Shown in pieces: positions 1-9,069 of a stretch of 64,000 nt of DNA (the first letter of the stretch is position 1; each line of letters starts with the position of its first letter). The notes beneath the pieces were generated by a model. That model did no database searches. It saw only the letters and a list, made by a program, of their open reading frames with translations, and was not told the origin of the DNA. The DNA is from a virus: positions 1 to 64,000 of IMG/VR virus record IMGVR_UViG_3300045051_001056, one strand, 5' to 3'. A program made the position numbers and the translations under genes.

Positions 1-38
1 GCGAGAAATTCGTTTGTCTGATCCGCGTCATCGCTCAT
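1..38 (-). CDS. N-terminus of a truncated phage protein
   Basis: Only the first 12 codons lie in the window (MSDDADQTNEFL). The start is preceded on the minus strand by GAGAGGAA, a plausible ribosome binding site. It would be the next gene of the leftward structural arm. It lies beyond a terminator (127-151), so it probably starts a new transcription unit. No function can be assigned. Confidence 0.5.
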   Translation of the reverse strand, partial: MSDDADQTNEFL

Positions 39-101
39 AATTCGAAATTCCTCTCGTATAGAATATATGATTTCCTTAAGAGTCATTGTATAAAATTTTT
101 G

Positions 102-109
102 CAAATATA
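102..109 (-). promoter_or_regulatory. possible Bacteroidota -7 box
   Basis: The minus strand reads TATATTTG, matching the Bacteroidota -7 consensus TANNTTTG. It lies between the terminator at 127-151 and the start codon at 38. No clear TTG element sits 19-21 bp upstream, so the call rests on the -7 box and its position. Confidence 0.3.
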
Positions 110-126
110 ATAAAAATTTTCAGAAT

Positions 127-151
127 AAAAAAGGGTGTACGATGACACCCC
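127..151 (-). terminator. rho-independent terminator after the 194-1183 gene
   Basis: On the minus strand GGGTGT pairs with ACACCC around a 6-nt loop and is followed by TTTTTT. It lies just after the stop of the 194-1183 gene, as expected for the end of that transcript. Confidence 0.75.
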
Positions 152-193
152 TTATTATAGCTAAATGCTGCAAAATTTCTATTCTCGATAGAA

Positions 194-1183
194 TTAGGCA
201 GGATGGTAGTCGCCAGCTGCATCGGTCCACGTAAGAACCTGATTGTTAGTAGCGGCAGTTGTGAGGTCAATGACCTGACGAACCTTGGCAATAGCAGCAT
301 CAAATGCTGCAACATTAGCAGCCGGAACTGCAACGGTAAGTTGCCTTGGAGATTTTTGCACAGCATGATTAAACTCATCGCCATCATAGAAGCCAAATTC
401 GTAGAGCGTATAGACGGTTAAGTCCACAACGTCCGAGAACAAAGCAAAATCGTACGGATATGCTAATCCGCGCAGAGAATCTGCAAATGCTCCATGTGTC
501 TGATACTCCAAGTCTTTGATATAATTGACGGAGCAGGGATTAGGAACATACTCGGTGTAAGCAACGGTAACATCAGTCAAAGCCAGTGTCGAGGGATTTA
601 CCTGACGGGCCTGAATGTTGAAATCAATTGCGCGACCATCTTTTTTGCCTGTGACAAACGGAAGCTTGATAGATTGGAAAGTGATGGTATTAGTACTGGG
701 AGTGATGGTAAAATACGACTGACCCATTCGAGTCTGAGATGCAGAAACAGCTGCAGCAAGTGCAGTTGCGATAGTCGTAGTCGTATCTCCACTAACGGCC
801 TGATATGAACCATTAAGGAAAATTACATTATCCCTACTAAGAGATCCATCATTCCAAATTCTAATAACTATTTCGTACAAGTCACCAGCAGTTGCTGTGC
901 CGACAGTTACTACTGCGCTCGGCAACACCTCTGATACGGGAGCCTGTTTCTTGTAATAGGTCAGTTTATCTGGATCAATAACATCAGATTTACGAACCCT
1001 TCCGTCAAGATGTTTGACGTAGAAGCAGAACTTTTCTTTACCAGTGATAGCAGCGCCAAACTGATTCAGGATTTGTCCCTCACCGGCCGAAGCGCTAGCA
1101 ACAAAAGTGGCGGCAGTTGTTTCGGAAGCTATCCCATTGAATACAACGAGATCGCGTTCGTTTCTAATTGAAAAAAGTGCCAT
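194..1183 (-). CDS. putative virion structural protein
   Basis: A 329-aa protein with no recognised family. It is rich in Ala, Thr and Val, has no membrane segment and no obvious enzymatic motif, and is predicted to be largely beta. It closes the cluster holding the MCP and head-tail proteins and is followed by a terminator. A major tail, sheath-like or head-decoration role would fit, but that is inference from position and composition only. Confidence 0.6.
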   Translation of the reverse strand: MALFSIRNERDLVVFNGIASETTAATFVASASAGEGQILNQFGAAITGKEKFCFYVKHLDGRVRKSDVIDPDKLTYYKKQAPVSEVLPSAVVTVGTATAGDLYEIVIRIWNDGSLSRDNVIFLNGSYQAVSGDTTTTIATALAAAVSASQTRMGQSYFTITPSTNTITFQSIKLPFVTGKKDGRAIDFNIQARQVNPSTLALTDVTVAYTEYVPNPCSVNYIKDLEYQTHGAFADSLRGLAYPYDFALFSDVVDLTVYTLYEFGFYDGDEFNHAVQKSPRQLTVAVPAANVAAFDAAIAKVRQVIDLTTAATNNQVLTWTDAAGDYHPA

Positions 1184-1223
1184 AAATTAAAATTTAGAAT
1201 AATTGTTTTTTATTTATATTTTC

Positions 1224-1955
1224 TTAACTGTTTATGGAAATTTGTGACGCAGTCGTTTTTGCATTTGGGTCATCACTTTTTGACATGTACCCAAGAACTA
1301 TTGCTAGATCGAGAATTTTCTCATGCAACGGGTCTAGTGGCGCCTGTGCGTCTAAATCCGAATTCGTCGAAACTCCCTCTATACTAGCATCTTCCAAATC
1401 ATTAGTAATAATGAATGGGGGAATCTTTTTGATATATTTTAAATAGTACCGAGGGTTGGTCGCAACCAGCACATCTGTCACTATCTCTGAATATTTCTTT
1501 GTTACCCCGCCATCCACAAATGTAATACTATCTCTCCACGCATAACCTCTAGTAGAGGCTCTAAATGGATTATCAAACGAATAGAAGGCCTCATCGTCCT
1601 TTAAAGGCTTTATTTTCCGCAGAATGTTATTACTACTATCCCTTATTGATTCGGCTACAACATACAACACGTCAGATGGAAGTTCATATACTATACTATC
1701 CTTCCTTAATTTTAATGATGCATCTGCATTGTACACTGAACTTATCTGTGCCGACTTAGTTATCGATATTAACTGTTTCTTAATCTTCTCGTTCCTATCA
1801 TAAAGTGGCATCATTTGTTTTACAATCTCATTTGCCGCCTTAGTTAGAAATAGTGATTTCTCGTATTCGTCAAATATGAGAAGACTAACATTTTTTGTTT
1901 GCGCATATCGATTAGATAGCACATCCATTGCGTCTGATAGCTCGTTGTATGTCAT
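1224..1955 (-). CDS. head-tail connector/ring-like structural protein, copy 2
   Basis: A 243-aa protein that is a distant paralogue of the upstream gene at 1952-2680. Both have an N-terminal helical part (EYEKSLFLTKAANEIV here, DFEKSMYLTMAQEQIL there) and a C-terminal helix of similar form (PLHEKILDLAI here, EIHDEILDRAI there). crAss-like phages carry families of this shape next to the MCP that act as portal-proximal ring or connector proteins. The exact ring position is not decided by the sequence. Its start overlaps the upstream stop by 4 nt, so the pair is translationally coupled. Confidence 0.6.
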   Translation of the reverse strand: MTYNELSDAMDVLSNRYAQTKNVSLLIFDEYEKSLFLTKAANEIVKQMMPLYDRNEKIKKQLISITKSAQISSVYNADASLKLRKDSIVYELPSDVLYVVAESIRDSSNNILRKIKPLKDDEAFYSFDNPFRASTRGYAWRDSITFVDGGVTKKYSEIVTDVLVATNPRYYLKYIKKIPPFIITNDLEDASIEGVSTNSDLDAQAPLDPLHEKILDLAIVLGYMSKSDDPNAKTTASQISINS

Positions 1956-2680
1956 TCGTTTCTCTGATCAATTTGGATTTGGCCACTGGTGTCCCCAATA
2001 TAGTCAATCCTGCAAATTTCAATAGCCCTGTCTAATATTTCATCATGAATTTCTGGTGGCAATGTGCATTCTGTAGTTGTGTTTAACCCTCCAATTGACA
2101 ACGGAGACAGCGATCCAGTTATGATTGGGGTAGGCCTTTTAACGTACCTAACGGAGTATGCAAAATCTTTGGTTTTATCTATATTTGATTTTGGTATAAT
2201 TTCTACTATAACATTACCAGAAGTATTGCCGCCCTTCATGATCCTCCAAGACTGTCTCTTGGGAGGACTTTTATACGGCTTTGACACAACTCTCTGAAAA
2301 TCCTTATATTCAATAGGAAATACAGATGTTTTGAAGTCATTGCTTCCAGAATCCTTGTAATTAAATCTCTCGTTCAATATAAATAAAACATCATCGTTAA
2401 TTCTAAATATAAGTCCATAATCACTAAAGGGAGTGCCGCCATCCTCTGATGATAAAGTGGCGGCTGTTATCACGGAGGAAAAATCTATATGCCTCTTTTC
2501 AGACATGTCAAATCCCTCAGCATATTTATTGCCCTTTGGATTAAAATAATTACTAAGAATTTGCTCTTGCGCCATGGTTAAATACATTGACTTCTCAAAA
2601 TCGTTAACGCTGAACGCCAGATTACTATTAATCAAATTAAACCTTACATCAAATCTATTCGAAAATTCGGCAGCTGTCAT
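1952..2680 (-). CDS. head-tail connector/ring-like structural protein, copy 1
   Basis: A 242-aa protein with the same layout as its paralogue at 1224-1955: N-terminal helices (FEKSMYLTMAQEQIL), a central beta region and a C-terminal helix after PPEIHDEIL. It overlaps both neighbours by 4 nt inside the capsid operon. Ring or head-completion proteins of crAss-like phages have this form. The assignment rests on pattern and context, not on a catalytic signature. Confidence 0.6.
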   Translation of the reverse strand: MTAAEFSNRFDVRFNLINSNLAFSVNDFEKSMYLTMAQEQILSNYFNPKGNKYAEGFDMSEKRHIDFSSVITAATLSSEDGGTPFSDYGLIFRINDDVLFILNERFNYKDSGSNDFKTSVFPIEYKDFQRVVSKPYKSPPKRQSWRIMKGGNTSGNVIVEIIPKSNIDKTKDFAYSVRYVKRPTPIITGSLSPLSIGGLNTTTECTLPPEIHDEILDRAIEICRIDYIGDTSGQIQIDQRNE

Positions 2681-3558
2681 TGCTTAGCTATTTCTACTCT
2701 ATTTTCAATCTTAAGTCTTATAGGTTGATTTATTGGCAGATCAAGATATGCAGCCGCAACCGCTAACGACGCCCTACCATCATTGCATAATGGCTTTCCA
2801 TCGTCTGTAAAATATTCTCCGTCAATAATTCTAAGTGCACCACATTTGACTCCGCCATCTATAAGCATTTTAGTTCTCAATTGCTTATCCGATATAACCT
2901 GCAGAAATTCTCTGGTTTTATTTTCTAAGATATCTCCAACCCATCCTTGAATAGTGGCTAGTTTCGTGTTTGCAGTAACATTGGAGCCATTGACGACCTT
3001 GCAAATATATGCCAACACATCTCTATCCTCCTCATATCTTCCATACAATTTGTATGCTTCAGATTTGGCCGTAAGTTTTCGATGACTTTCCTGCTCGCGC
3101 TCGCCATCCCTAATCACATAAAATTGATACGTAACCTTATTATTGACCTCATCTATAGAAGGGGCGACAATATTCTCATTAGACAATGCTATCTTGGCTT
3201 TGATAAAGTCTTCTGGCGACGAGAGATCGAAAAAGTTTTCACCCTTCTCCAATTTAACTCTAGCATTATCCCAATAATTATTTTCCTTCTTGTATACACT
3301 AAGACCGTCTTCCCCGAGACCCATAAACCTCTCTAAAAAGGTTTTTTCATCTTTGGTTAATACGTTCTTATAGTCACCATTTCTTAATAGGGGAGTGGTT
3401 AAGATTTTCACAGCACCCTCCATCATACCGCCATATACAATATGTTTTGGATCCTTTACGAATCCCTTCACGCGCGGATAAAATTTAATAACCAGTCTCT
3501 TATTTTCCAAACAATTTGGAATAATTTCTTGTTCTTCCTTAATATCAGTCTTTGCCAT
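2677..3558 (-). CDS. capsid-operon structural protein, function unknown
   Basis: A 293-aa, lysine- and glutamate-rich protein directly downstream of the MCP gene and overlapping the next gene by 4 nt. The C-terminal third (INQPIRLKIENRVEIAKQ) is charged. There is no signal peptide, membrane segment or enzymatic motif. Position suggests a minor head or head-tail joining protein. I do not recognise a named family. Confidence 0.5.
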   Translation of the reverse strand: MAKTDIKEEQEIIPNCLENKRLVIKFYPRVKGFVKDPKHIVYGGMMEGAVKILTTPLLRNGDYKNVLTKDEKTFLERFMGLGEDGLSVYKKENNYWDNARVKLEKGENFFDLSSPEDFIKAKIALSNENIVAPSIDEVNNKVTYQFYVIRDGEREQESHRKLTAKSEAYKLYGRYEEDRDVLAYICKVVNGSNVTANTKLATIQGWVGDILENKTREFLQVISDKQLRTKMLIDGGVKCGALRIIDGEYFTDDGKPLCNDGRASLAVAAAYLDLPINQPIRLKIENRVEIAKQ

Positions 3559-3581
3559 CTGATTTTGTTTTTTAAAAGTTT

Positions 3582-3605
3582 GGAGGGCCAGTCTCCCGAC
3601 CCTCC
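3582..3605 (-). terminator. stem-loop between the MCP gene and the next gene
   Basis: GGAGGG pairs with CCCTCC around a 12-nt loop. On the minus strand it follows the MCP stop codon and is followed by a short, broken T tract (AAACTTTT). It could be a partial terminator or a 3' stabilising hairpin that raises MCP expression over the genes behind it. Confidence 0.55.
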
Positions 3606-3620
3606 CTAATTAAATCTATA

Positions 3621-5135
3621 TTATGCTAATTCGCTAGGAATTAACGTTGCCGTACGAGACGGATCCAGAACAATTGCTCCAAGGGTACACTGTTTATGAA
3701 TAACAGCCTTATCCTCATCAAAGCTCATGTTATCATTATTTATGGCTCCAGTAAATGGATTTCTAAAGCCCCACTGATAGCCACGAATTTCTTCTTGGCC
3801 TTTGATTTTTGCAATCTGAATATTCGGCTCGTCCATAGTACCAATGTAGAGGATATCATAACGATAAGACTCTGCGGGTATAATGACGGAACCACGAAAA
3901 TCAGAAGCATAAACTTTGTTACGTACCGGGTCGTCGTAGAACGGGTCTACCTCAACACTTACTATAACACCATTGGGAGCGCGCCATTCTACAAACTGGA
4001 ATCCAACAGACAGCGCATTGTCATGTAATTGAGAAGACACTTTCTTAATAGACTCACCATTGTAAAAGCGAGAACCAGTCTGAACGCTACCAAGCCATCC
4101 GGTTGCAATGTCAGTCACTGCTTTATGGAACTGAGCAGCTCCACCTTCGCCTGTTCGCAACATGAACCTACGCTCTCCCATACCCAATTTGGCATGAGAC
4201 AAGCTATAAAGCATATCTTCAATCAATTTGATTGAGAATTTGCCATAATACTGAGTATTTGACACCTCCATTTGCTCACGAATACCCGACCCCATTTTGA
4301 TAACGTTACCAGACTTACCAATGTTATGGTATTCTCCGGCAGAGTCGCGATTGGTGCGAGAATAGATTATTGCATGATTCTTCTCTTCTGAGAATTCCTC
4401 CTCAAGCTTGAAGTCTACATAATGCATCCATCCATTCATGACAGTCTTATTTCCAGCTTTGTCAACAATAGGAATACCCATTTGGATTTTCATATCATCA
4501 ATATTGCCAGGAACTTCGTGTTTAATACGCAAAGTTGTCCACTCATTACGCATAGATGTTGGAGAAGTAAAGTGGATATCGCCAACTTGGCGAGACATCT
4601 TCTCCTCAACGGGCGAGAAGTCTTTCGAGAATTTTTTCCCCGCAAGCAATTCAGTTCCAGGCATACCGCCAGTAACATTGCCTAGCAACTCAACCGTATA
4701 CACAGTATAAATACCCTCAGGACGGCCATCTCCAATAACCCTTAAGGGGTATAACTCATTCTTTTCACCAACAATTTGATTGCCATCTGCAAACCAATCT
4801 TCCTCAAATACAACCTCAAAGCGAGTGTTAGCAGCGCCTACTCCAGTGGTATTGCTGTCTACATCGACACCATTTACAACGGCCTTAACGAGCTTAATGT
4901 TGCGCCTGGAAGAACCAATTAATTGCCATACGAATTCATCGGATGTGTCAAAATACTTGGTTGGGAATTGCGAAAGATAAGCCTCCAATGATTTACCACG
5001 ATTATAGGCCAAGAGATTGATCATGTTGCGAGCCGCGGCCTGCGGTTGCCCATGGAAGATGGCCCTAACGTGGTTTTTGTCGGTAAGTCCCTGCCACGCT
5101 TTGGGGGCAGTCATTTGAAATTTACCTAAACTCAT
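3621..5135 (-). CDS. major capsid protein, crAss-like
   Basis: A 504-aa protein that I read as the HK97-fold major capsid protein. The length, the position directly after the scaffold-like gene, and a central region with LIEDMLYSLSHAKLGMG followed by RFMLRTGEGG and QFHKAV resemble crAss-like capsid proteins. It lacks a membrane segment, as expected for a soluble shell subunit. The gene has its own spacing on both sides (25 and 62 nt) and a hairpin after its stop, in keeping with high expression. Confidence 0.8.
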   Translation of the reverse strand: MSLGKFQMTAPKAWQGLTDKNHVRAIFHGQPQAAARNMINLLAYNRGKSLEAYLSQFPTKYFDTSDEFVWQLIGSSRRNIKLVKAVVNGVDVDSNTTGVGAANTRFEVVFEEDWFADGNQIVGEKNELYPLRVIGDGRPEGIYTVYTVELLGNVTGGMPGTELLAGKKFSKDFSPVEEKMSRQVGDIHFTSPTSMRNEWTTLRIKHEVPGNIDDMKIQMGIPIVDKAGNKTVMNGWMHYVDFKLEEEFSEEKNHAIIYSRTNRDSAGEYHNIGKSGNVIKMGSGIREQMEVSNTQYYGKFSIKLIEDMLYSLSHAKLGMGERRFMLRTGEGGAAQFHKAVTDIATGWLGSVQTGSRFYNGESIKKVSSQLHDNALSVGFQFVEWRAPNGVIVSVEVDPFYDDPVRNKVYASDFRGSVIIPAESYRYDILYIGTMDEPNIQIAKIKGQEEIRGYQWGFRNPFTGAINNDNMSFDEDKAVIHKQCTLGAIVLDPSRTATLIPSELA

Positions 5136-5160
5136 AGTTAACTAATTAAAATTAATAAAA

Positions 5161-6294
5161 TTATATAGCCTCCTCGTCATCAAACTTATAATCTCGAAGC
5201 CCATAAACTGCTGCGTCATCATGCTCAGGGGAGGAGACATTCCCCATCTTATCAAAGTTTGTTGAATTTAACACCGACTCTAGTTCCATAGTAGCTTTAG
5301 TCCTCGCCTTTTTTGTCACGAAATCGTCAAATTTCTTGAAACCATCTGTTATCGAGTAAAGCCATGCCACCTTGTGCTGGTAATCAATTGGATTCTCTAT
5401 CTGATATTTTGTAAGTTCGTTAACTAGTGTTCCGTCTTCTGTGCGAGCGACTGGCTTGGTCATTAACTTAAACATCTGATCTTTCAGCTGTCTTGGAATC
5501 TCAAAAGTCTCACCTAATTTATCGGTGTTATAAAAAGCATTTTTTAAATCTTCTTCGTATTGTCTTTGTTCATTTATTTGTTGTTCCCTGAGAGACTTCT
5601 GATATTCAAACTCTCTCTGATTTTCAGCCTCAATCATGGCCTTAATTTCATCCCTAGCCGTCTTTGCCTCAACCAGGTCTTCCGCTAAATCGAAGTGCAT
5701 TTGCGCCATTTTCTCAGCCTTTTCAGGAGCAATGCCTTTTGCCAAATAAGAATCGATAATAATCTGCTTCCTTAAATTCTCGTCAGACGCTAAAAGTTCG
5801 TCAGTGATGCCATCTAAATTGACTTCCCCCCTTTTTGCCTGAACGAATGTTTCTGCAGGAATCCCTTGGCTCAATGCTTGTAAGTACTCTTTCTGTAAAT
5901 CATTAAGCTCATTAACTCCATCCAAACTAAATCCGAGGGCCGATTCGATATTCTTCGAATTAGCTTTTCGAATTTCTTCGCCCAATTTATCGAAACTATC
6001 GATCTCATCATATTTGAGGTCGGAAAGGAATCCTTCTTCTCCAAGGGCTTTGGCTAAGGAAGAATATAGATTCGGCAAAGATTGACTTCCATCCTTGGAA
6101 GACCCCTTTCCATCGACCTCTCCTTCGCCAGCTACGCTCTCCGAGCCTTCGCCCTCACTAGCACTATCTTCTTTTGGTTTGGAACCAGAAGGACCATCAT
6201 CGTCCCTTGGCTCAATATCATCAACATCTTGATCTACAATAAAATACTCATCGTCTAAGATGTTCAAATCTAAATCTCCTAAATTGTTACTCAT
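5161..6294 (-). CDS. capsid scaffold-like protein
   Basis: A 377-aa, very acidic protein. Residues about 20-75 are a disordered Asp/Glu/Ser/Gly tract. Residues about 190-260 form a long charged coiled coil rich in Glu, Gln and Lys. This acidic-linker plus coiled-coil build directly upstream of the MCP is typical of phage scaffolding proteins, which fill the procapsid and are then expelled or degraded. No protease domain is visible. Confidence 0.65.
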   Translation of the reverse strand: MSNNLGDLDLNILDDEYFIVDQDVDDIEPRDDDGPSGSKPKEDSASEGEGSESVAGEGEVDGKGSSKDGSQSLPNLYSSLAKALGEEGFLSDLKYDEIDSFDKLGEEIRKANSKNIESALGFSLDGVNELNDLQKEYLQALSQGIPAETFVQAKRGEVNLDGITDELLASDENLRKQIIIDSYLAKGIAPEKAEKMAQMHFDLAEDLVEAKTARDEIKAMIEAENQREFEYQKSLREQQINEQRQYEEDLKNAFYNTDKLGETFEIPRQLKDQMFKLMTKPVARTEDGTLVNELTKYQIENPIDYQHKVAWLYSITDGFKKFDDFVTKKARTKATMELESVLNSTNFDKMGNVSSPEHDDAAVYGLRDYKFDDEEAI

Positions 6295-6371
6295 TGCCGA
6301 ATTCTTAAATTTGTTACAAAATTAATAATTTTTATAATATACTGTATATATTTTATTGCATATACAGACAT

Positions 6372-6384
6372 TTATTGCTAAAAT
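6372..6384 (-). repeat. recurrent 13-bp motif TTATTGCTAAAAT, copy 1
   Basis: This 13-bp sequence abuts the stop codon of the minus-strand gene at 6385. Two further copies at 11033 and 21101 (TTATCGCTAAAAT) occupy nearly the same place beside the stops at 11046 and 21116. All three lie in gaps between late transcription units, so a termination, processing or late-promoter role is plausible. Confidence 0.5.
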
Positions 6385-6966
6385 CTATTTTCCTATTAAT
6401 TTAGCCAAAATATTGATAGGATTAAATATATTTAATTTTTTTAGCAAAAGTAATATTAGCAAGACGACCTGCCCTAAAATAATTCCAAAACACCATTTAT
6501 ATAATTTGGGAATAAATCTAACTGGAATAACTTTGTCGACAGTAGTTTCCCTAATCGCTCCCGGGATCTTGATTGTGTCCATTCTGGCGATTAGCAAGCT
6601 TGGCCTATTAATCCAAGCCCTTACGTCTAGTTGATTATTTAGTATGAAAGCATTTGCAGTTATTATCCCAAATGTTTTGGTGATTGGCTTCATGTTAGCA
6701 ACTCCGCTATCAATAGAAATGACGCCATTTATATGTATTGAATCTGCAGGCAATTTAACTTTTATAGTGTCATGTATGTAGATCGTTGTATCCTTTCTCA
6801 CAATTGTAGTAGTGGCAACATCTCCACAAACTCTTGCGAACCTATCGCAATTGTGGGCAATTTTAGACTCAGTTAGGCAACTATTCATTCCTAGTAGCAT
6901 TACTATGCCACAAATGGCCGAAAGTGCCTTAAATCGCGTAAAAACGCCCTTAAAATTGATTTTCAT
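6385..6966 (-). CDS. unimolecular spanin (u-spanin)-like lipoprotein
   Basis: A 193-aa protein with an N-terminal signal peptide ending in a lipobox (LLGMNSC, lipid-attachable Cys30), a beta-rich periplasmic middle part and one strong C-terminal membrane segment (about residues 158-177). A protein tied to the outer membrane by lipid and to the inner membrane by a C-terminal helix is the layout of unimolecular spanins such as T1 gp11, which fuse the two membranes at the end of lysis. It sits beside a holin-like gene and 0.7 kb from the endolysin, which supports the call. Confidence 0.7.
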   Translation of the reverse strand: MKINFKGVFTRFKALSAICGIVMLLGMNSCLTESKIAHNCDRFARVCGDVATTTIVRKDTTIYIHDTIKVKLPADSIHINGVISIDSGVANMKPITKTFGIITANAFILNNQLDVRAWINRPSLLIARMDTIKIPGAIRETTVDKVIPVRFIPKLYKWCFGIILGQVVLLILLLLKKLNIFNPINILAKLIGK

Positions 6967-6967
6967 A

Positions 6968-7177
6968 TTATTCTTCTAATTTTTTTTGCGCTAAAGTCAT
7001 TGCGGAAGATCCAAGAATCAGTCCAGACAATACGTATAGCAATTCAGGTGGAATCTGCTTTCCAATAATTATCGAAGTTTCCGCGACCACCAAAAGAATA
7101 AGCCCAACCAAGGCAGTAAACCTCTTACTACTAACGGTAGAACTATTGCTAAGCAGATTCGCAAAAAACTTCTTCAT
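6968..7177 (-). CDS. holin-like small membrane protein
   Basis: A 69-aa protein starting MKKFFANLL. I use the internal ATG because the longer reading upstream overlaps the neighbouring gene by 80 nt and starts at TTG. Two hydrophobic segments (about residues 22-38 and 45-60) are joined by a short turn, and the C-terminus is charged (AQKKLEE). Size and position between u-spanin and endolysin suggest a class II holin. It has no sequence signature that proves it. Confidence 0.55.
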   Translation of the reverse strand: MKKFFANLLSNSSTVSSKRFTALVGLILLVVAETSIIIGKQIPPELLYVLSGLILGSSAMTLAQKKLEE

Positions 7178-7178
7178 A

Positions 7179-7652
7179 TTATACTGTCGGTAAAACGGCA
7201 AACAATGCATATATCTTAATATTGCCAGCAGTCCAGTCTTGAAGATTTTCTGAGCCAAGAGTTACCCTAATGGTAATATCATCTAAGAGTCCATTAGGAA
7301 TAGTTGCATTTAATGCACTTATATCTACTGGGACAGTATTTGCTATTTGAGCCACAGAGGAAACTGAATTCTCGGTATATCCATAAGTGTAACTAGCAAA
7401 AGCTTCCGTATTTTTATATATCAATTGAAATATATATTTACCGGCTGGTTTCGCATTTGAAAACACTACATCAACAGTGGTAACCCCTGCGGTAGCGCTA
7501 TTTAAATCTGAATAATTTATATCGCCAATTTCAACTGGAACGCCTCCATCGATCAATATAGATTCATCGATTATTGTATTGATTGTATCTACCAGCTTGT
7601 TGACGAAATATTGTCCAGAAATCTCACTAACATTGACTTGAATTTTGTCCAT
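7179..7652 (-). CDS. tail-fibre-associated protein, paralogue of 10532-10963
   Basis: A 157-aa, beta-rich protein. It shares with the gene at 10532-10963 the signatures DLN-A-A, AGKYIFQLIYKNT against AGKYIANIFCKNT, and DWTAGNIKIYALF against DWTAGEIEVYATF. Both flank the glycosyltransferase and lysis genes and lie downstream of the fibre genes, so a small virion component such as a fibre tip or decoration is likely. I know of no named domain. Confidence 0.55.
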   Translation of the reverse strand: MDKIQVNVSEISGQYFVNKLVDTINTIIDESILIDGGVPVEIGDINYSDLNSATAGVTTVDVVFSNAKPAGKYIFQLIYKNTEAFASYTYGYTENSVSSVAQIANTVPVDISALNATIPNGLLDDITIRVTLGSENLQDWTAGNIKIYALFAVLPTV

Positions 7653-7673
7653 AATAAAGAATTATATAATTGT

Positions 7674-8207
7674 TTAACACAGGGGATTATATTCCATCGC
7701 CCTATCTAAGTATTTTTTTCTATCGGTTATTCCATTTGTTCCACCATTTATTCGTTTCGTTATTGAAACAAACTTGTCCAAATCGGCTAGCGGATTTAAT
7801 CCAAAAGCCCACCAAAACCAACATGCACTCCTAGAGGCATATTCTGGAGTTGAGAGAAGTTTTGGATTTTCCATCAAGTTAACGCCCAGAGCCTTTCCGC
7901 ACTTATAATAATTGTTTGCCCCAGTTAATTGTATTAATCCTCTGCCCTTATATTTTCTGCCATCACCATCCACTTGGGGAGTATTTCCCAAATCAGTTCT
8001 GGCATCATAACTATCACCACTTGCGAGTTCCTCCATGTATTTAAATTCTCCGCTTTCGTGAGCAACTTGGGCAATGAAATGATTTTCTCTCAGTGGAGTA
8101 TTTATCTCATAATCATTCATTCCCTTAATCAAAAAGGGGAATATTAGGTCCACTCTCCGCTCGCTAGCATTTGGCATTACCTTATATAGAAAATCTTTCG
8201 TTATCAT
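7674..8207 (-). CDS. GH19 endolysin (lysozyme/chitinase family)
   Basis: A 177-aa single-domain glycoside hydrolase family 19 protein expected to cut the peptidoglycan glycan strand. Visible motifs are HESGEFKYMEE (residues about 50-60, with catalytic-type Glu51 and Glu60), YKGRGLIQLTGANNY (about 86-100) and a Trp-rich segment ACWFWWAFG near residue 130. The length matches phage GH19 endolysins without a separate wall-binding domain. There is no signal peptide, so export would need the holin. It abuts the upstream gene. Confidence 0.88.
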   Translation of the reverse strand: MITKDFLYKVMPNASERRVDLIFPFLIKGMNDYEINTPLRENHFIAQVAHESGEFKYMEELASGDSYDARTDLGNTPQVDGDGRKYKGRGLIQLTGANNYYKCGKALGVNLMENPKLLSTPEYASRSACWFWWAFGLNPLADLDKFVSITKRINGGTNGITDRKKYLDRAMEYNPLC

Positions 8208-8575
8208 TACTTGCCATCTCTTCGTATTAGCAAATCCATCACCCTGTCCACCTTATTTTCAACCCTCTGAATTGTTGATATTACCATGTCCACCTTCGAA
8301 TCATCAGCCTTATTGCTTTCGACTCTCTTAATATAATCTAATATAAACTCGATTCTTTCTGCGGTACTAGATCTTTGCCCATTTATAAGTGAGGCTATAT
8401 CACTCTTGAGAGACACCATTTCTGTCGCATGTGATTCTATGTGACTATTTAATTTCTCGTCAATATTTCTAGTCCTCTCTTCCATAGTGGCTTCGGTCTT
8501 TTTAGTTGCTATGAGAGAGCTCGCAAGAGCTAATAATATTGTAACAACCCCTACCAAGATTTCTATCCAGTTCAT
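8207..8575 (-). CDS. N-terminally membrane-anchored coiled-coil protein
   Basis: A 122-aa protein with one membrane segment at residues about 4-22 followed by a long coiled coil (EERTRNIDEKLNSHIES and two further heptad blocks). It overlaps the endolysin start by 1 nt. Such proteins beside phage endolysins are often annotated as holin or inner-membrane lysis accessories. Holin, antiholin or spanin partner are all possible. Confidence 0.5.
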   Translation of the reverse strand: MNWIEILVGVVTILLALASSLIATKKTEATMEERTRNIDEKLNSHIESHATEMVSLKSDIASLINGQRSSTAERIEFILDYIKRVESNKADDSKVDMVISTIQRVENKVDRVMDLLIRRDGK

Positions 8576-8605
8576 ATTTTGCTATTTTATGGTAAATCAT
8601 TTTGG

Positions 8606-9007
8606 TTATTCTCCTAAAAGTATTAATTGTAATATATTGGACGCATCATATCCTAACTCAATCTTAGACAGGGATTCGAGTGGCACCTTAACTGTGAAAA
8701 AATCGAAATTAGTTTTAGTTTCTAAGAATTTGTTAATCTCTTTATTATATTCTGCCTGCAATTCATTTTTTCTTGACAGGTTTTCTTCAGATAGTTCTCC
8801 CTCAGTCTCATTAAGTTCTCTGAGTTCTTTAGGCATGAATTCGTTTATCTCTTGTCTAAATCCATGACAGGTTTCGGAAACATTTTTTAGGTTCCTGGCC
8901 ACCATAGTGTTTAACACTAAACTCTTGTACTCAGATTTTCTCAGCTCGTCCACTGCCAAACGTAAACCATTTTCTACTACAAATAATTCTCCATTCGTCA
9001 ATTCCAT
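8606..9007 (-). CDS. hypothetical protein with own promoter
   Basis: A 133-aa, helical, acidic protein with a Glu-rich coiled-coil region (about residues 45-85). No family is recognised. It is the first gene behind the promoter at 9038-9069 and precedes the lysis genes, so it may be expressed at the start of that unit. Confidence 0.5.
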   Translation of the reverse strand: MELTNGELFVVENGLRLAVDELRKSEYKSLVLNTMVARNLKNVSETCHGFRQEINEFMPKELRELNETEGELSEENLSRKNELQAEYNKEINKFLETKTNFDFFTVKVPLESLSKIELGYDASNILQLILLGE

Positions 9008-9037
9008 AGTTTCTAATTTTTTATTGTTTATAATTTA

Positions 9038-9069
9038 CAAATATAATATTAAAATTTTAATTGGCCAAA
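9038..9069 (-). promoter_or_regulatory. Bacteroidota-type promoter for the lysis/capsid unit
   Basis: The minus strand has TTTG, 20 bp, then TATATTTG, matching the Bacteroidota consensus TTTG-N19-21-TANNTTTG. The -7 box lies about 30 bp upstream of the start codon at 9007. The element overlaps the 3' end of the glycosyltransferase gene. Confidence 0.75.
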
